The position numbers and the translations under genes are program-made. Shown piece by piece: positions 27,111 to 36,311 of a stretch of DNA of 53,828 nucleotides. Origin of the DNA: Bacteroidaceae bacterium (GTDB lineage: Bacteria; Bacteroidota; Bacteroidia; Bacteroidales; Bacteroidaceae); NCBI GenBank assembly GCA_017522785.1, contig JAFWYF010000009.1, positions 1 through 53,828 on the forward strand, read 5' to 3'. The stretch's first letter is position 1. Each line of letters opens with the position of its first letter. The notes under the pieces were generated by a model. That model ran no database searches. It was not told the origin of the DNA and worked only from the letters and a program-made list of their open reading frames with translations.

Positions 27111-27935
27111 CTATCTTAACTTGAAATAGTATGTAATTGTTCCTGTTTGATTGTTCACTGTCTCGACCTTATTGAACAACGCTTTGCGTGCCGCATCGAT
27201 AGCAGCTTTGCGCAATACAGCATTTGCAGTGTTTGTACGAGAGTTAATTGTTGCACTGATAACACGTCCTTCGGGGTTTACTGTAATGTTCACAACCACC
27301 CTGCCCTCATCTTGTACATTGTATGCCGGACGAGGCAAGCCTCCTGTGCCCAATGTACGGTTTCCAAGGTCGAATGTTCCATAGCCACTATTACCTTTAA
27401 CAACGCCTATTGTTTCGTTGCCTGTAACAGAGCCTTCGTTGCCTTTACCCTCTTGCGACGCTCCTCGGTCGGTCATTGTGCTACCTTTTCCAAAAGCATT
27501 TGCAATTTTTGCGTTAGCCTCACGAGCTATGCGTTCCGCCTCTTGACGTTTGCGTTCCTCTTCACGCGCTTTGCGCTCACGTTCCAACTGTTCGGCACTC
27601 TTTTTGGGTTTAACGGTTTCGTTCTTCTTTTTATCGGAACTATTTAGTGCCACTGTTGGTTCATCGGTTTGAGTGATAAGCTGCTCCTTTGGGCTGTGCT
27701 TGGGCTCGGAAGCGCGCGATGATGCAGAAGAGGCTTGTGGCGCCACTTTCACCTCGGTATATTTAAATGCGTCGCCCGAAGAAGTCTCTACATTACCCAT
27801 TACTATGGGAACACCCGACTCGGGTTGTTGCTGGGGCTTGGTTATAACAATTAACAGGAGTATAAGAACTACTATTGCATGTACAATAATTGTACCTGCA
27901 ACACCATACCACTGCTCTTTTGTTAATTTATTCAT
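27111..27935 (-). CDS. tonB: TonB family energy transducer
   Basis: I use ATG 27935 (274 residues), which shares one base with the exbD stop; GTG 27938 is an alternative. One transmembrane helix lies at about residues 9-33 (VAGTIIVHAIVVLILLLIVI). A Lys/Glu/Arg-rich periplasmic stretch follows near 105-145 (ERERKAREEERKRQEAER). The C-terminal TonB domain (GLPRPAYNVQDEGRVVVNIT to the end) carries the conserved pattern AVLRKAAIDAARKALF. It passes proton-motive energy from ExbB-ExbD to outer-membrane transporters. All three genes are adjacent. Confidence 0.92.
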   Translation of the reverse strand: MNKLTKEQWYGVAGTIIVHAIVVLILLLIVITKPQQQPESGVPIVMGNVETSSGDAFKYTEVKVAPQASSASSRASEPKHSPKEQLITQTDEPTVALNSSDKKKNETVKPKKSAEQLERERKAREEERKRQEAERIAREANAKIANAFGKGSTMTDRGASQEGKGNEGSVTGNETIGVVKGNSGYGTFDLGNRTLGTGGLPRPAYNVQDEGRVVVNITVNPEGRVISATINSRTNTANAVLRKAAIDAARKALFNKVETVNNQTGTITYYFKLR

Positions 27936-28348
27936 CACTTTTTATCGGGACGGCGCGTTGCAAGCACCATCTTGAAATTATTTTCGTTTGCTATGTTCAG
28001 CACTCTCACAATTTCGCGATAAGGAACTGTCTCGTCGGCATACAATGCCACATACATTTCGGGTTCCTTTGTTGCACAATCTTGCAAAAAAGTAGCAATA
28101 TCATCGGGGGAGATGGGCATTTCATCCTCTTTTCCAAATGCTGAGTAGTAGTTAAGTTCCTTATCTATGATAACACGAGCCAAAGGCTTTGCCGAGGTTT
28201 GCTGATTACCCTGCGGAAGAAGAACCTTAATGGCGTTTGGTGTAACCATCGTAGATGTTATCATGAAGAAAATCAACAATAGGAATATTATGTCCGTCAT
28301 TGAGGACATAGAGAAGGCATCTATTGTCTTTGTTTTTCTTTTAAGCAT
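27935..28348 (-). CDS. exbD: ExbD/TolR family biopolymer transport protein
   Basis: A 137-residue protein with one N-terminal transmembrane helix (MTDIIFLLLIFFMIT, residues 17-31) containing the conserved Asp used for proton coupling. The periplasmic domain ends with YREIVRVLNIANENNFKMVL, typical of ExbD. It forms the energising complex with the ExbB-type gene 31 nt upstream and TonB immediately downstream. Confidence 0.94.
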   Translation of the reverse strand: MLKRKTKTIDAFSMSSMTDIIFLLLIFFMITSTMVTPNAIKVLLPQGNQQTSAKPLARVIIDKELNYYSAFGKEDEMPISPDDIATFLQDCATKEPEMYVALYADETVPYREIVRVLNIANENNFKMVLATRRPDKK

Positions 28349-28379
28349 CGATTATTTTTTTTACTTATGATTCAATTGC

Positions 28380-29090
28380 TTAACGCAACTCTTTCTTTTC
28401 GTGAACTATCTCCATAAATGTTATTATCTGAGCCTCTAGGTCGTTTTGGATTTTATCGACCAAGGTTACCAGATAGTTATATGAGAAGAGTGCCACGATA
28501 CCAACTATAAGTCCACCGACAGTGGTAATCATTGCTTCGTAAATACCACCAGACAACAAAGAGACATCGATGTTGTTACCGGCATTAGCCATTTCCCAAA
28601 AAGCACGAACCATACCTGTTACTGTTCCCAAGAAACCGAGCATGGGAGCCACCGCTGCTATGGTAGAGAGAATGGGCAATCCTTTTTCGAGATTGGACAC
28701 CTCGAGATTTGCACAGTTATCGACGCTCTCGCGTATTGATGATGCAGACAAACGGAAGTTCTTGAGACCACGCTCCACAACACGCGAAACAGGAGTATTT
28801 TCGTTACGGCAATAATTTGTAGCCGATTTTATATCGTCCTCTTTTATATTGTCGTGTATGCGTTCCATGAACAGAGGATTGCGTTTCATGGCATTACGAA
28901 GAGTAGTAAAACGTTCTATAAAGATGTATATGCCCACAACCGACAGAAGAGCCAGAACAAGCATTATCCAACCGCCTTTTACAGCGAGTTCCCATACATT
29001 CATACCTTCGGCAACCGGTTCTGCCACAACAGTTGATATTGAGTCTTGAACAACCTCGGCAACCTGTGCAACTTGCAAAAATGGAATCAT
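28380..29090 (-). CDS. exbB: MotA/TolQ/ExbB proton channel family protein
   Basis: A 236-residue inner-membrane protein with three transmembrane segments at about 33-54 (GGWIMLVLALLSVVGIYIFI), 138-160 and 180-205. The hallmark ISTIAAVAPMLGFLGTVTGM-type segment is at 137-157 and EAMITTVGGLIVGI at about 185. It forms the proton channel of the TonB energising complex with ExbD. An Asp/Glu-containing N-terminal stretch of about 28 residues precedes the first helix. It lies 21 nt after pdxJ. Confidence 0.94.
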   Translation of the reverse strand: MIPFLQVAQVAEVVQDSISTVVAEPVAEGMNVWELAVKGGWIMLVLALLSVVGIYIFIERFTTLRNAMKRNPLFMERIHDNIKEDDIKSATNYCRNENTPVSRVVERGLKNFRLSASSIRESVDNCANLEVSNLEKGLPILSTIAAVAPMLGFLGTVTGMVRAFWEMANAGNNIDVSLLSGGIYEAMITTVGGLIVGIVALFSYNYLVTLVDKIQNDLEAQIITFMEIVHEKKELR

Positions 29091-29111
29091 AATATTGTAT
29101 TTTTTTGTTTT

Positions 29112-29828
29112 TTACTTCGATAGTTGCTCTTTATAGGCAGCAACGGTATCCTTAAGGCCCATATAGAGAGCATCGCAAATAAGTGCATGCCCAATAGAAA
29201 CCTCATCGACCCATGTTATTGTTTGTACAAAATAGCGTAGGTTCTCGAGACTTAAATCGTGTCCGGCATTAAGACCCAAACCCAAACGACGAACAGCCTC
29301 GGCTGTTTCTATGAAAGGCGCAATTGCTTTTTCGCGATTTTCGGGATATAGTTCGGCATAGGGGCCTGTATAAAGTTCCACACGGTCGGCACCGGCCTTT
29401 GCTGCATACTCGGCCATACGTGGGTTTGCATCGATGAATATTGAGCTACGTATTCCGGCTGAACGCACATCGTTAAGCACATCACGCAGAAAATCAAGTT
29501 CTTTTACGGTATCCCAACCGGTATTAGAGGTTAATTGATTGGGTTTGTCGGGCACAAGAGTTACCTGAGTGGGCTTTACTCTGAGCACCATATCTATGAA
29601 ATCGCGTGAAGGATAGCCCTCTATGTTAAATTCTGTTCTTACGACTGCGCGCAATGCAGGGACATCGGCACGACGTATATGTCTTTCGTCGGGGCGAGGA
29701 TGCACTGTAATACCATCGGCACCAAAAGCCTCACAATCTCGTGCAACCTGCAAAATGTCGGGGTTATTTCCACCACGTGCATTTCTGATAGTTGCAACTT
29801 TATTAATATTTACACTAAGTTTCGTCAT
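29112..29828 (-). CDS. pdxJ: Pyridoxine 5'-phosphate synthase
   Basis: A 238-residue PdxJ of normal length. It joins 1-deoxyxylulose 5-phosphate with aminoacetone phosphate to form pyridoxine phosphate, the core ring-closing step of vitamin B6 synthesis. Signatures: LSVNINKVATIRNARGG at residues 4-20, GADGITVHPRPDERHIR at 35-51, TLVPDKPNQLTS near 95, and LGLNAGHDLSLENLRYF near 190. It is the first gene of a minus-strand run pdxJ-exbB-exbD-tonB-PfpI-ispD-recG and diverges from nadK. Confidence 0.96.
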   Translation of the reverse strand: MTKLSVNINKVATIRNARGGNNPDILQVARDCEAFGADGITVHPRPDERHIRRADVPALRAVVRTEFNIEGYPSRDFIDMVLRVKPTQVTLVPDKPNQLTSNTGWDTVKELDFLRDVLNDVRSAGIRSSIFIDANPRMAEYAAKAGADRVELYTGPYAELYPENREKAIAPFIETAEAVRRLGLGLNAGHDLSLENLRYFVQTITWVDEVSIGHALICDALYMGLKDTVAAYKEQLSK

Positions 29829-29920
29829 TAAAAAATGGCTTTTATTTTAATTAAATGTTATTTACTCTGTTTTAACCGTTATTTTCCGATGTTACACAAA
29901 AAATATTTAGTAATAAAGTG

Positions 29921-29928
29921 CAAAAGTA
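29921..29928 (-). promoter_or_regulatory. -7 promoter element of the pdxJ run
   Basis: The minus strand reads TACTTTTG followed by C, matching TAnnTTTG. It lies 93 nt upstream of pdxJ ATG 29828 in the 162-nt divergent region. Confidence 0.5.
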
Positions 29929-29962
29929 GTACAAAATAAAAAAATAAGATAATATTTTGTCT

Positions 29963-29970
29963 TAAATTTG
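29963..29970 (+). promoter_or_regulatory. -7 promoter element of nadK
   Basis: The plus strand reads TAAATTTGC, matching TAnnTTTG, 20 nt before nadK ATG. The leader would be very short. Confidence 0.5.
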
Positions 29971-29990
29971 CGCATAAAATCGGATGTTAT

Positions 29991-30863
29991 ATGAAATTTG
30001 CCATATTCGGAAATAGTTATCAGACAAAAAAATGCGAAAAGATTGCAGAGCTTTTCGATGTATTAAACAGATGCGGAGATTGCTATTCGATAGAACACCG
30101 GTTCTACGAGTTCTTGAAGGAGAACAATCTTGAGCATATTAAACCTGTCGAAATTATTTATGATGACAACTTTACTGCTGACATTGTAATTAGTTTCGGT
30201 GGCGACGGAACACTGTTGCGCACTGCCGGATGTGTTGGAAGCAAAGGGTTTCCTATTTTGGGCATTAATGCAGGCCGACTTGGTTTTCTCACTACTACAT
30301 CGAGTAGCGATATAGAGAACATTATTGCAAAATTACACGACAATAATTACGACATAGAGGAACGTGGATTGATTTATGTAACTACCAAAGGCGAAGATTT
30401 GAAGAATTATCCCTATGCTCTTAACGAGATTGCTATAATGAAGCACGACAGTTCGTCGATGATTACTCTTGAAACAACGCTTAACGAAGAGGACAAGATT
30501 ATATATCAGGCCGACGGATTGATTGTTTCCACCCCTTCGGGTTCTACAGGCTATTCACTAAGCGTTGGTGGCCCTATAATTGCACCAAATGCAGATGTGA
30601 TGATACTCACCCCCATTGCTTCGCACAGCCTGAACATGCGTCCATTGGTTGTAAACGATAATACCACTGTGAGGATTAAGGTGAATAGCAGAAGCCACAA
30701 CTTTTTGATAGCCATTGACGGACGCAACGAGAGTTGCGAAGAGAGCACCGTACTAACTATCAGAAAAGCCCCCTATTACCAACGCATAATACGTAGCAAA
30801 GGAGGCACATTCATTAAGAATCTGCACGACAAAATGATGTGGGGTGCAGACACAAGAGAGTAA
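29991..30863 (+). CDS. nadK: NAD kinase
   Basis: A 290-residue protein that phosphorylates NAD to NADP. The family motif ISFGGDGTLLRTA is at residues 66-78 with the catalytic Asp, followed by NAGRLGFL, YALNEIAI near 145 and the glycine-rich TPSGSTGYSLSVGGPI near 180. Length is normal. It diverges from pdxJ with a shared 162-nt intergenic region and ends one base before the convergent DUF4250 gene. Confidence 0.96.
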   Translation: MKFAIFGNSYQTKKCEKIAELFDVLNRCGDCYSIEHRFYEFLKENNLEHIKPVEIIYDDNFTADIVISFGGDGTLLRTAGCVGSKGFPILGINAGRLGFLTTTSSSDIENIIAKLHDNNYDIEERGLIYVTTKGEDLKNYPYALNEIAIMKHDSSSMITLETTLNEEDKIIYQADGLIVSTPSGSTGYSLSVGGPIIAPNADVMILTPIASHSLNMRPLVVNDNTTVRIKVNSRSHNFLIAIDGRNESCEESTVLTIRKAPYYQRIIRSKGGTFIKNLHDKMMWGADTRE

Positions 30864-30864
30864 T

Positions 30865-31044
30865 TTACCAGAACTTATTATTTTCGGCACTATATTCAAA
30901 GCCAAACTCTGCAAGTTTGGACTCTAGACTTTGTTGGTCTATATCCATACTTTTACATAGTTCCTCGAGTGAGGGATATTCATCGCGCAGTTTCATATTG
31001 ATAAAACTGAACAACATCATTGGGTCTTTAGGTAGTTCTTGCAT
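30865..31044 (-). CDS. DUF4250 small protein
   Basis: A 59-residue reading frame that begins MQELPKDPMMLFSFINMKLR and ends ENNKFW. This matches DUF4250, whose members start with LPKDPMMLxSxxNMKLRDxY and continue with a short helix pair (SLEELCKSMDIDQQSLESKL). Function is unknown. It starts 12 nt after the stop of the RND pump gene on the same strand, so it may be the last cistron of that operon. It ends one base from the nadK stop on the other strand. Confidence 0.88.
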   Translation of the reverse strand: MQELPKDPMMLFSFINMKLRDEYPSLEELCKSMDIDQQSLESKLAEFGFEYSAENNKFW

Positions 31045-31056
31045 AATTATCCGATA

Positions 31057-34000
31057 TTATTTCTTTTGCAACCAACGATACACTATTGGTATAACATAGA
31101 TATTAAGGAATGTAGATGTTAAAAGACCACCGAGAACAACCACAGCCATAGGGCTTTGAATCTCATTTCCCGACTTTTCGCCACCTAATATCATTGGCAC
31201 AAGTGCCAAAGCCGAAGTGAAAGCTGTCATTAGGATTGGGGTAAGGCGGTCGCGTGAACCAATCTGAATAGCCTTTTCGGGTTCCATTCCATCGATATTC
31301 TGAAGATGCTGATAACGCGAAACAAGTAATATACCGTTACGTGTTGCAATACCAAACAGAGTTATCAATCCTATTATTGCAGGTATGCTTACAACCCCCG
31401 ACGACAGATAGGTCGCAAAAACGCCACCAATGAGAGCAAGTGGAAGATTCAGCAACACGACAAGTGAAAGAGTTGTACTTTTAAATTCACCATATAGTAG
31501 TACAAAAACCACACCTATAGCAATGAGCGATGTAAGCCACAATGTGCGTGATGCTGTTGCCGCACTCTCGAACTGTCCTCCATACTCGAGACGATAGCCC
31601 TCTCCCAAAGATAGTTCCTTTTCGAGATGCTCCGATATACGTTCTACTGTTCCTGCAATATCGCCACCAATGATATTTGCAGAGACAACAACTTTGCGCT
31701 GAACATTTTCGCGACTAATGCTTCCGGGACCTCCGGCAGAACTTATTGTTGCAACCTCTTCGAGTGGAATTTTTCCCTTTTCGGTGTCAATTAGGGCACG
31801 ACGAACACCATCGACACTTTCGGTATAATCGCGATTTAAACGAAGTATTAAGTCGAAGCTACGCTCCTCTTCATATATTTCTCCCAACTTCTTACCGGGG
31901 AACGAGGCTGCCACAAAACTATTGAACTGCTCCATTGTGATACCATAATAGGCAAGACGTTCGCGATTGGCACGTATCTGCAACTGAGGTGTTTCAACCT
32001 GTTGTTCCACATTCACATCGACAACATTATCAAATGCAGCCAACAAAGTTTTTATTCTGTTTCCTGTAACAAAAAGAGTGTTTAAGTCGGGACCAAAGAC
32101 CTTAATAGCCAAGTCGGCCTGAGTACCAGATACCATGTGGTCGATACGATGCTCCAAAGGCTGACCTACCGATGTAACAACGCCGGGAACAGATGCCAAA
32201 CGGGCACGTACATCGTGAAGGAACTCCTCTTTGCTACGCTTGTCGAGAATAAAATTGACATCTATCTCTGCTCCATTAGATGTTTGGGAGTGTTCATCGA
32301 GTTCACCACGTCCGGTGCGACGTGTCGTGCTGGTAACCTCGGGTATTTCGAGTAATTCACGTTCTATGGTGGCACCTATGCGGTTAGACTCTTCGAGTGA
32401 TACTCCGGGGCGTGATACGGCAGCAATTGTCAAGGCTTTTTCATTAAATTCGGGCAAGAAACTGCGTCCCATTCCGGCAAAAAGCACAAGTGCTATAACA
32501 AACAACGAAACAATTGCGCCAACAATTGATTTAGAGTGCTTTAGTGCCCAATCAAGCGATGCTCCATACTTGTTCAGCAACCACTTATCTACCCAACTTT
32601 TCTTTTCGCGACGGGTGAGATATTTATCGTTTGCAAGCATCATCTTACACATGAGCGGAGTAACTGTCATGGCAACAATTAACGACATCACAAGTGCCAC
32701 AAGATAGGCTATGCCAAGAGGTTTCAGCATGCGTCCTTCGAGGCCACTAAGGAAGAACAGTGGCATGAAGGTTACCATTATAATGAGGGTTGCATGTATA
32801 ATTGATGCACGTATCTCGGAAGATGCCTCAAACACCACGCGATAAGTTGAAAGACGTTCTTCAACAGGTTTTGCATGATTCTCGCGCAGACGTTTGTAGA
32901 CATTCTCGACATCAATGATAGCGTCATCGACAAGTGAACCGATAGCGATGCACATTCCTCCAAGAGTCATCGTATTTATATCCATACCAAAAAGATAGAG
33001 CACAATGAGTGTTCCTAGCAAGGAAAGCGGTATAGCCAGAATTGATATGACGGTTGTGCGTAAGCTTGTAAGGAAGAGGAATAGAACCAGAATTACACAT
33101 ATAGCACCTTCAACAAGCGCCTGTCCTACATTATTCACCGAAGACTGTATGTAATCGGCCTGACGGAAGATGCCCGTATCGAGCGTAACATCGGCCGGTA
33201 GTGATTTTGCTATGTTCCGAAGATTGCGCTCAATATTTTTAGTAACATCGAGAGTGTTGATGTTTGGTTGTTTTGAGATAGACAATATCACAGCAGGAGT
33301 ACCACTCATTGAGGCATATCCTTGTCGAACAGCACCTGCCACCACCACATCGGCTACATCGGCTACACGCACAGGAGCATCGCCATTCATTTTAACAAGA
33401 GTACCGCCCAACTCTTTTAGATTATTGGAACGTCCCATTCCACGCAGATTATACTCGTTGCCATAGTCGCGAACGACACCACCACCTACATTAACGCTCA
33501 TTGAAGCGACGGCACTTTCGAGCTCTTGCATGGTAACACCATACATATCCATCTTAACAGCATCGGCCAAAACTTGATACTGCTTGTAATCGCCACCAAT
33601 TATTGTTACTTGTGAAACACCACCTGTTGCCAGAATAGCCGGTTTCACAATCCATTCGGCAAGTGTGCGTAATTCCATCATTGATGTTGTGTCGGACTGC
33701 ATACCAATAAAAAGAATTTCGCCCATTACACTCGACTGTGGAGCGAGCATTGGGACAATGCCCTCGGGTAACTCGCCTGTTATTGAGACAAGTTTTTCAC
33801 TTATAATTTGTCGGGCCTTGTAGATATCCATGCCCCAATCGAATTCCACCCAAACAAAAGAGAAACCTTGTGATGAACTTGAACGTACACGACGTACATT
33901 AGAAGCACCATTGACAGCTGTCTCTATTGGGAATGTTACGAGTCGTTCAATCTCTTCGGGAGCTAAATCGGCGGCATCGGTAAGTATCACCACTGTGGGC

Positions 34001-34131
34001 ATTGTAAGGTCGGGAAACACGTCTACCTCTATCTTCTTTGTAGAATATATTCCTCCAACAACAATTAACAGCACTGCCAGCAATACCAGCAACTTGTTAT
34101 CGAGAGAAAACTTTATTATCTTGTTAAGCAT
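31057..34131 (-). CDS. RND efflux pump permease, CusA/CzcA-like
   Basis: A 1024-residue inner-membrane RND transporter. Helix 1 is at about 12-30 (LLVLLAVLLIVVGGIYST), followed by DVFPDLTMPTVVILTDA and IERLVTFPIETAVNG as in heavy-metal RND pumps. The TM4 proton-relay motif reads GSLVDDAIIDVENVYKRLRE near residue 400. Two porter halves and a second helix set end in IYVIPIVYRWLQKK. The neighbouring His-rich adaptor suggests divalent metal ions as substrate, but the ion cannot be assigned. The adaptor gene is 23 nt upstream; there is no outer-membrane channel gene nearby. Confidence 0.92.
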   Translation of the reverse strand: MLNKIIKFSLDNKLLVLLAVLLIVVGGIYSTKKIEVDVFPDLTMPTVVILTDAADLAPEEIERLVTFPIETAVNGASNVRRVRSSSSQGFSFVWVEFDWGMDIYKARQIISEKLVSITGELPEGIVPMLAPQSSVMGEILFIGMQSDTTSMMELRTLAEWIVKPAILATGGVSQVTIIGGDYKQYQVLADAVKMDMYGVTMQELESAVASMSVNVGGGVVRDYGNEYNLRGMGRSNNLKELGGTLVKMNGDAPVRVADVADVVVAGAVRQGYASMSGTPAVILSISKQPNINTLDVTKNIERNLRNIAKSLPADVTLDTGIFRQADYIQSSVNNVGQALVEGAICVILVLFLFLTSLRTTVISILAIPLSLLGTLIVLYLFGMDINTMTLGGMCIAIGSLVDDAIIDVENVYKRLRENHAKPVEERLSTYRVVFEASSEIRASIIHATLIIMVTFMPLFFLSGLEGRMLKPLGIAYLVALVMSLIVAMTVTPLMCKMMLANDKYLTRREKKSWVDKWLLNKYGASLDWALKHSKSIVGAIVSLFVIALVLFAGMGRSFLPEFNEKALTIAAVSRPGVSLEESNRIGATIERELLEIPEVTSTTRRTGRGELDEHSQTSNGAEIDVNFILDKRSKEEFLHDVRARLASVPGVVTSVGQPLEHRIDHMVSGTQADLAIKVFGPDLNTLFVTGNRIKTLLAAFDNVVDVNVEQQVETPQLQIRANRERLAYYGITMEQFNSFVAASFPGKKLGEIYEEERSFDLILRLNRDYTESVDGVRRALIDTEKGKIPLEEVATISSAGGPGSISRENVQRKVVVSANIIGGDIAGTVERISEHLEKELSLGEGYRLEYGGQFESAATASRTLWLTSLIAIGVVFVLLYGEFKSTTLSLVVLLNLPLALIGGVFATYLSSGVVSIPAIIGLITLFGIATRNGILLVSRYQHLQNIDGMEPEKAIQIGSRDRLTPILMTAFTSALALVPMILGGEKSGNEIQSPMAVVVLGGLLTSTFLNIYVIPIVYRWLQKK

Positions 34132-34154
34132 AATAGTTCTATTTTATCGGGTTC

Positions 34155-35747
34155 TTAATGAACATGTCCGGCATGTGGGTCGAGCGCGGCCGCACCTTGT
34201 GATAATTTAATTGACACAGCTCCTTTGGTAACCACACGTTCACCCTCGTGCAGGCCTCTTATGACCTGAACATACATTCCATCGGATTCGCCTATAACCA
34301 CCTCACGTTTTTCGAATGATATCGGGCTATGCTGCACAAATACGAAGTAATTTCCCATCTCCTCGACCAAAGCAGTACGTGGTACTACGACTTTGGCTTC
34401 ATCGGATGACAGAGACGAAGATATATGGAGGGTTACTATGCTACCCGGAAGAACTTTTTGAAGATTATTGGCCTTAATGGTAAATGGTATCATGTTACAA
34501 CTGTTCACAGAACGGCCTACTGCAGATATTTCTCCATCTATATCTTTGAGCGACAAGAGGGTTCCATCTGTAAGTTCAACATTTGCACTCTCTACATTGG
34601 ACAAAATATTGGCGAAGCGAACGGGCAATTCGGCATTTATATTTACTGCTCCACTGCGTTGTATTGTAACAAGAGGTGTTCCCGGTGCAACATAATCGCC
34701 ATTGGCAACTTTTACATCCGATACATAACCATTGAACGGAGATTTCAACACAACCGATGTTCCACTATAGCTGCGTTTCATACTGTTATAGTGAGCCTCT
34801 GCCTGACGCAAAACAGCATGTGCACTCTCCAAATCCTTTTTTGAAACAATTTTGTCGTTGTACAATGCTTGTTTGCGAATATAATCGGCTTTCGCAACCT
34901 CGTAGTTGCTTTCGGCCTCGGCAAATTTAACAGATGCATCGTTTTCGGTTACATCGCCACCATCTAGCAAAAGAACTGCTTTTCCGGAAGCCACATTTGT
35001 ACCTGCTACAATATTATTGAGATAGTGTACACGCCCGGCAGATGTTGCTACTAGTGTTTGTTCATTCTCAGGGAGCGCTGTAACACGAGCAGCTACTTTT
35101 ACAGAGCCATTAAATGTGCCCTTTGCAACAGTTTCTGTAGCAAAATCAATTTTCCAGCTTTGTTCTTTTAGGAAAGATATTAGGTTTGCATCTATGTGTT
35201 TATGCTCCACTATATTGTGGGAGTGTGCATGAGTATCGTGGGAGTGTGCATGAGCGTCATCGTGGGAGTGTGCATGAGCGTCATCGTGAGAGTGATTGTG
35301 ATTACACTCTTCTGCCACATGTATCGGAAGAGCGAAATGCACATCGCCACTTGCTAAATGAAGTGTAAAATTCAATACGCCTTTTCCCGAAGCCTTTGGA
35401 GTAAGTTTAAACTCATACATGCCATGATGTACCGAATTAACATCTAAAGAGGTTGATTTGTCACCAACTGCAAGCGATATAGTTAAAAGAGCATCATCTT
35501 CGGGTTTAAAATCACTCAAGCGAGTTACATAAGTTGTTACATGAGAAGAGGAGCCTGCGGTTAATTCTTGCATGCGCACAAAAAGCTCATGAGTATTATT
35601 GTATTGTGTCAAGTCGTGCAATACAACATCGGTTTCTCCATGGTCATGGCCGTCATGAGCATGATTATGACTATGCGAAGTATGTCCGCAACTCGAAATA
35701 GCCAATGCAACTATTGTTGCAAGAGCAAAATGGAATATGTTTTTCAT
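34155..35747 (-). CDS. His-rich RND periplasmic adaptor lipoprotein, CusB-like
   Basis: A 530-residue lipoprotein (Cys20, ALAISSC) with histidines right after the Cys (HTSHSHNHAHDGHDHG). Residues 45-140 form an extra N-terminal beta domain. A second His-rich stretch at about 148-184 is built of a repeated DDAHAHSH unit. The membrane-fusion part follows: TLVATSAGRVHYLNNIVAGT near 230, a coiled coil (AEAESNYEVAKADYIRKQAL) at 265-330, SPFNGYVSDVKVANGDYV, and a C-terminal domain. The last residues are DPHAGHVH. It bridges the RND pump and an outer-membrane channel; the His clusters probably bind Zn, Cu, Ni or Co. The gene sits between DUF6769 and the pump. Confidence 0.9.
   Translation of the reverse strand: MKNIFHFALATIVALAISSCGHTSHSHNHAHDGHDHGETDVVLHDLTQYNNTHELFVRMQELTAGSSSHVTTYVTRLSDFKPEDDALLTISLAVGDKSTSLDVNSVHHGMYEFKLTPKASGKGVLNFTLHLASGDVHFALPIHVAEECNHNHSHDDAHAHSHDDAHAHSHDTHAHSHNIVEHKHIDANLISFLKEQSWKIDFATETVAKGTFNGSVKVAARVTALPENEQTLVATSAGRVHYLNNIVAGTNVASGKAVLLLDGGDVTENDASVKFAEAESNYEVAKADYIRKQALYNDKIVSKKDLESAHAVLRQAEAHYNSMKRSYSGTSVVLKSPFNGYVSDVKVANGDYVAPGTPLVTIQRSGAVNINAELPVRFANILSNVESANVELTDGTLLSLKDIDGEISAVGRSVNSCNMIPFTIKANNLQKVLPGSIVTLHISSSLSSDEAKVVVPRTALVEEMGNYFVFVQHSPISFEKREVVIGESDGMYVQVIRGLHEGERVVTKGAVSIKLSQGAAALDPHAGHVH
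35217..35302 (-). repeat. Short tandem repeat in the adaptor gene
   Basis: The 17-nt core GTGGGAGTGTGCATGAG begins at 35217, 35238 and 35262, and a degenerate copy begins at 35286. The steps are 21, 24 and 24 nt, in-frame units encoding (D)DAHAHSH. Length could vary between strains. Confidence 0.75.
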
Positions 35748-35809
35748 AAATTATTTATTTTCGCTAATGCGAGTTTAATTATAGAACACCTGTTTTCACT
35801 ATAAAATAT

Positions 35810-36253
35810 TCAGACAAGAATTTGTCCGACATTTGAGGCAGGAGGTGCTCTTAAACTAAACAGAAGAGAGGTTTCATCGGGTATCTTATGATAAAGATAA
35901 ACCTGAAATTTATGACTGAAATATTTTTTATAGATAGTATATTTCGGAACAGACAAGACAAAAAGAATTGGTGCTTGAGTTCCATACACTATTTTTTTAC
36001 TACCACTATGCTGTTCAAAAAGAATATTATCGCTATCGAGACATAAAGATTCGTCATGGTCGTGATGCGTACATTCTGAGTGATTACATGCATCGGCATT
36101 ATGGCAATGAATGCCCAAGCATGTAACAGCAATTGGAGTAATATTGTCAGCTACATACGTTACATGATGATGATGTGGCAACATACGTCCCACCAATAGC
36201 ACAACAAGTGCCATTAGAACAAAAAAAGACGATATGATGCGTTTCATTTTCAT
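35810..36253 (-). CDS. DUF6769-type His/Cys-rich membrane-associated protein
   Basis: A 147-residue protein with a hydrophobic N-terminal segment (residues 6-24) followed by LPHHHH at 25-30. A Cys/His cluster follows (IHCHNADACNHSECTHHDHD, residues 48-67). The C-terminus ends in LRAPPAS and NVGQILV, the pattern of DUF6769 proteins found beside metal RND pumps in Bacteroidota. It is probably a periplasmic metal-binding accessory or sensor; this is inferred. It precedes the adaptor gene by 62 nt on the same strand. Confidence 0.75.
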   Translation of the reverse strand: MKMKRIISSFFVLMALVVLLVGRMLPHHHHVTYVADNITPIAVTCLGIHCHNADACNHSECTHHDHDESLCLDSDNILFEQHSGSKKIVYGTQAPILFVLSVPKYTIYKKYFSHKFQVYLYHKIPDETSLLFSLRAPPASNVGQILV

Positions 36254-36311
36254 TTAAAGTATATCACACAACTATTTTACAAATAAAATATAACTATTCT
36301 CTATTTAAAAC

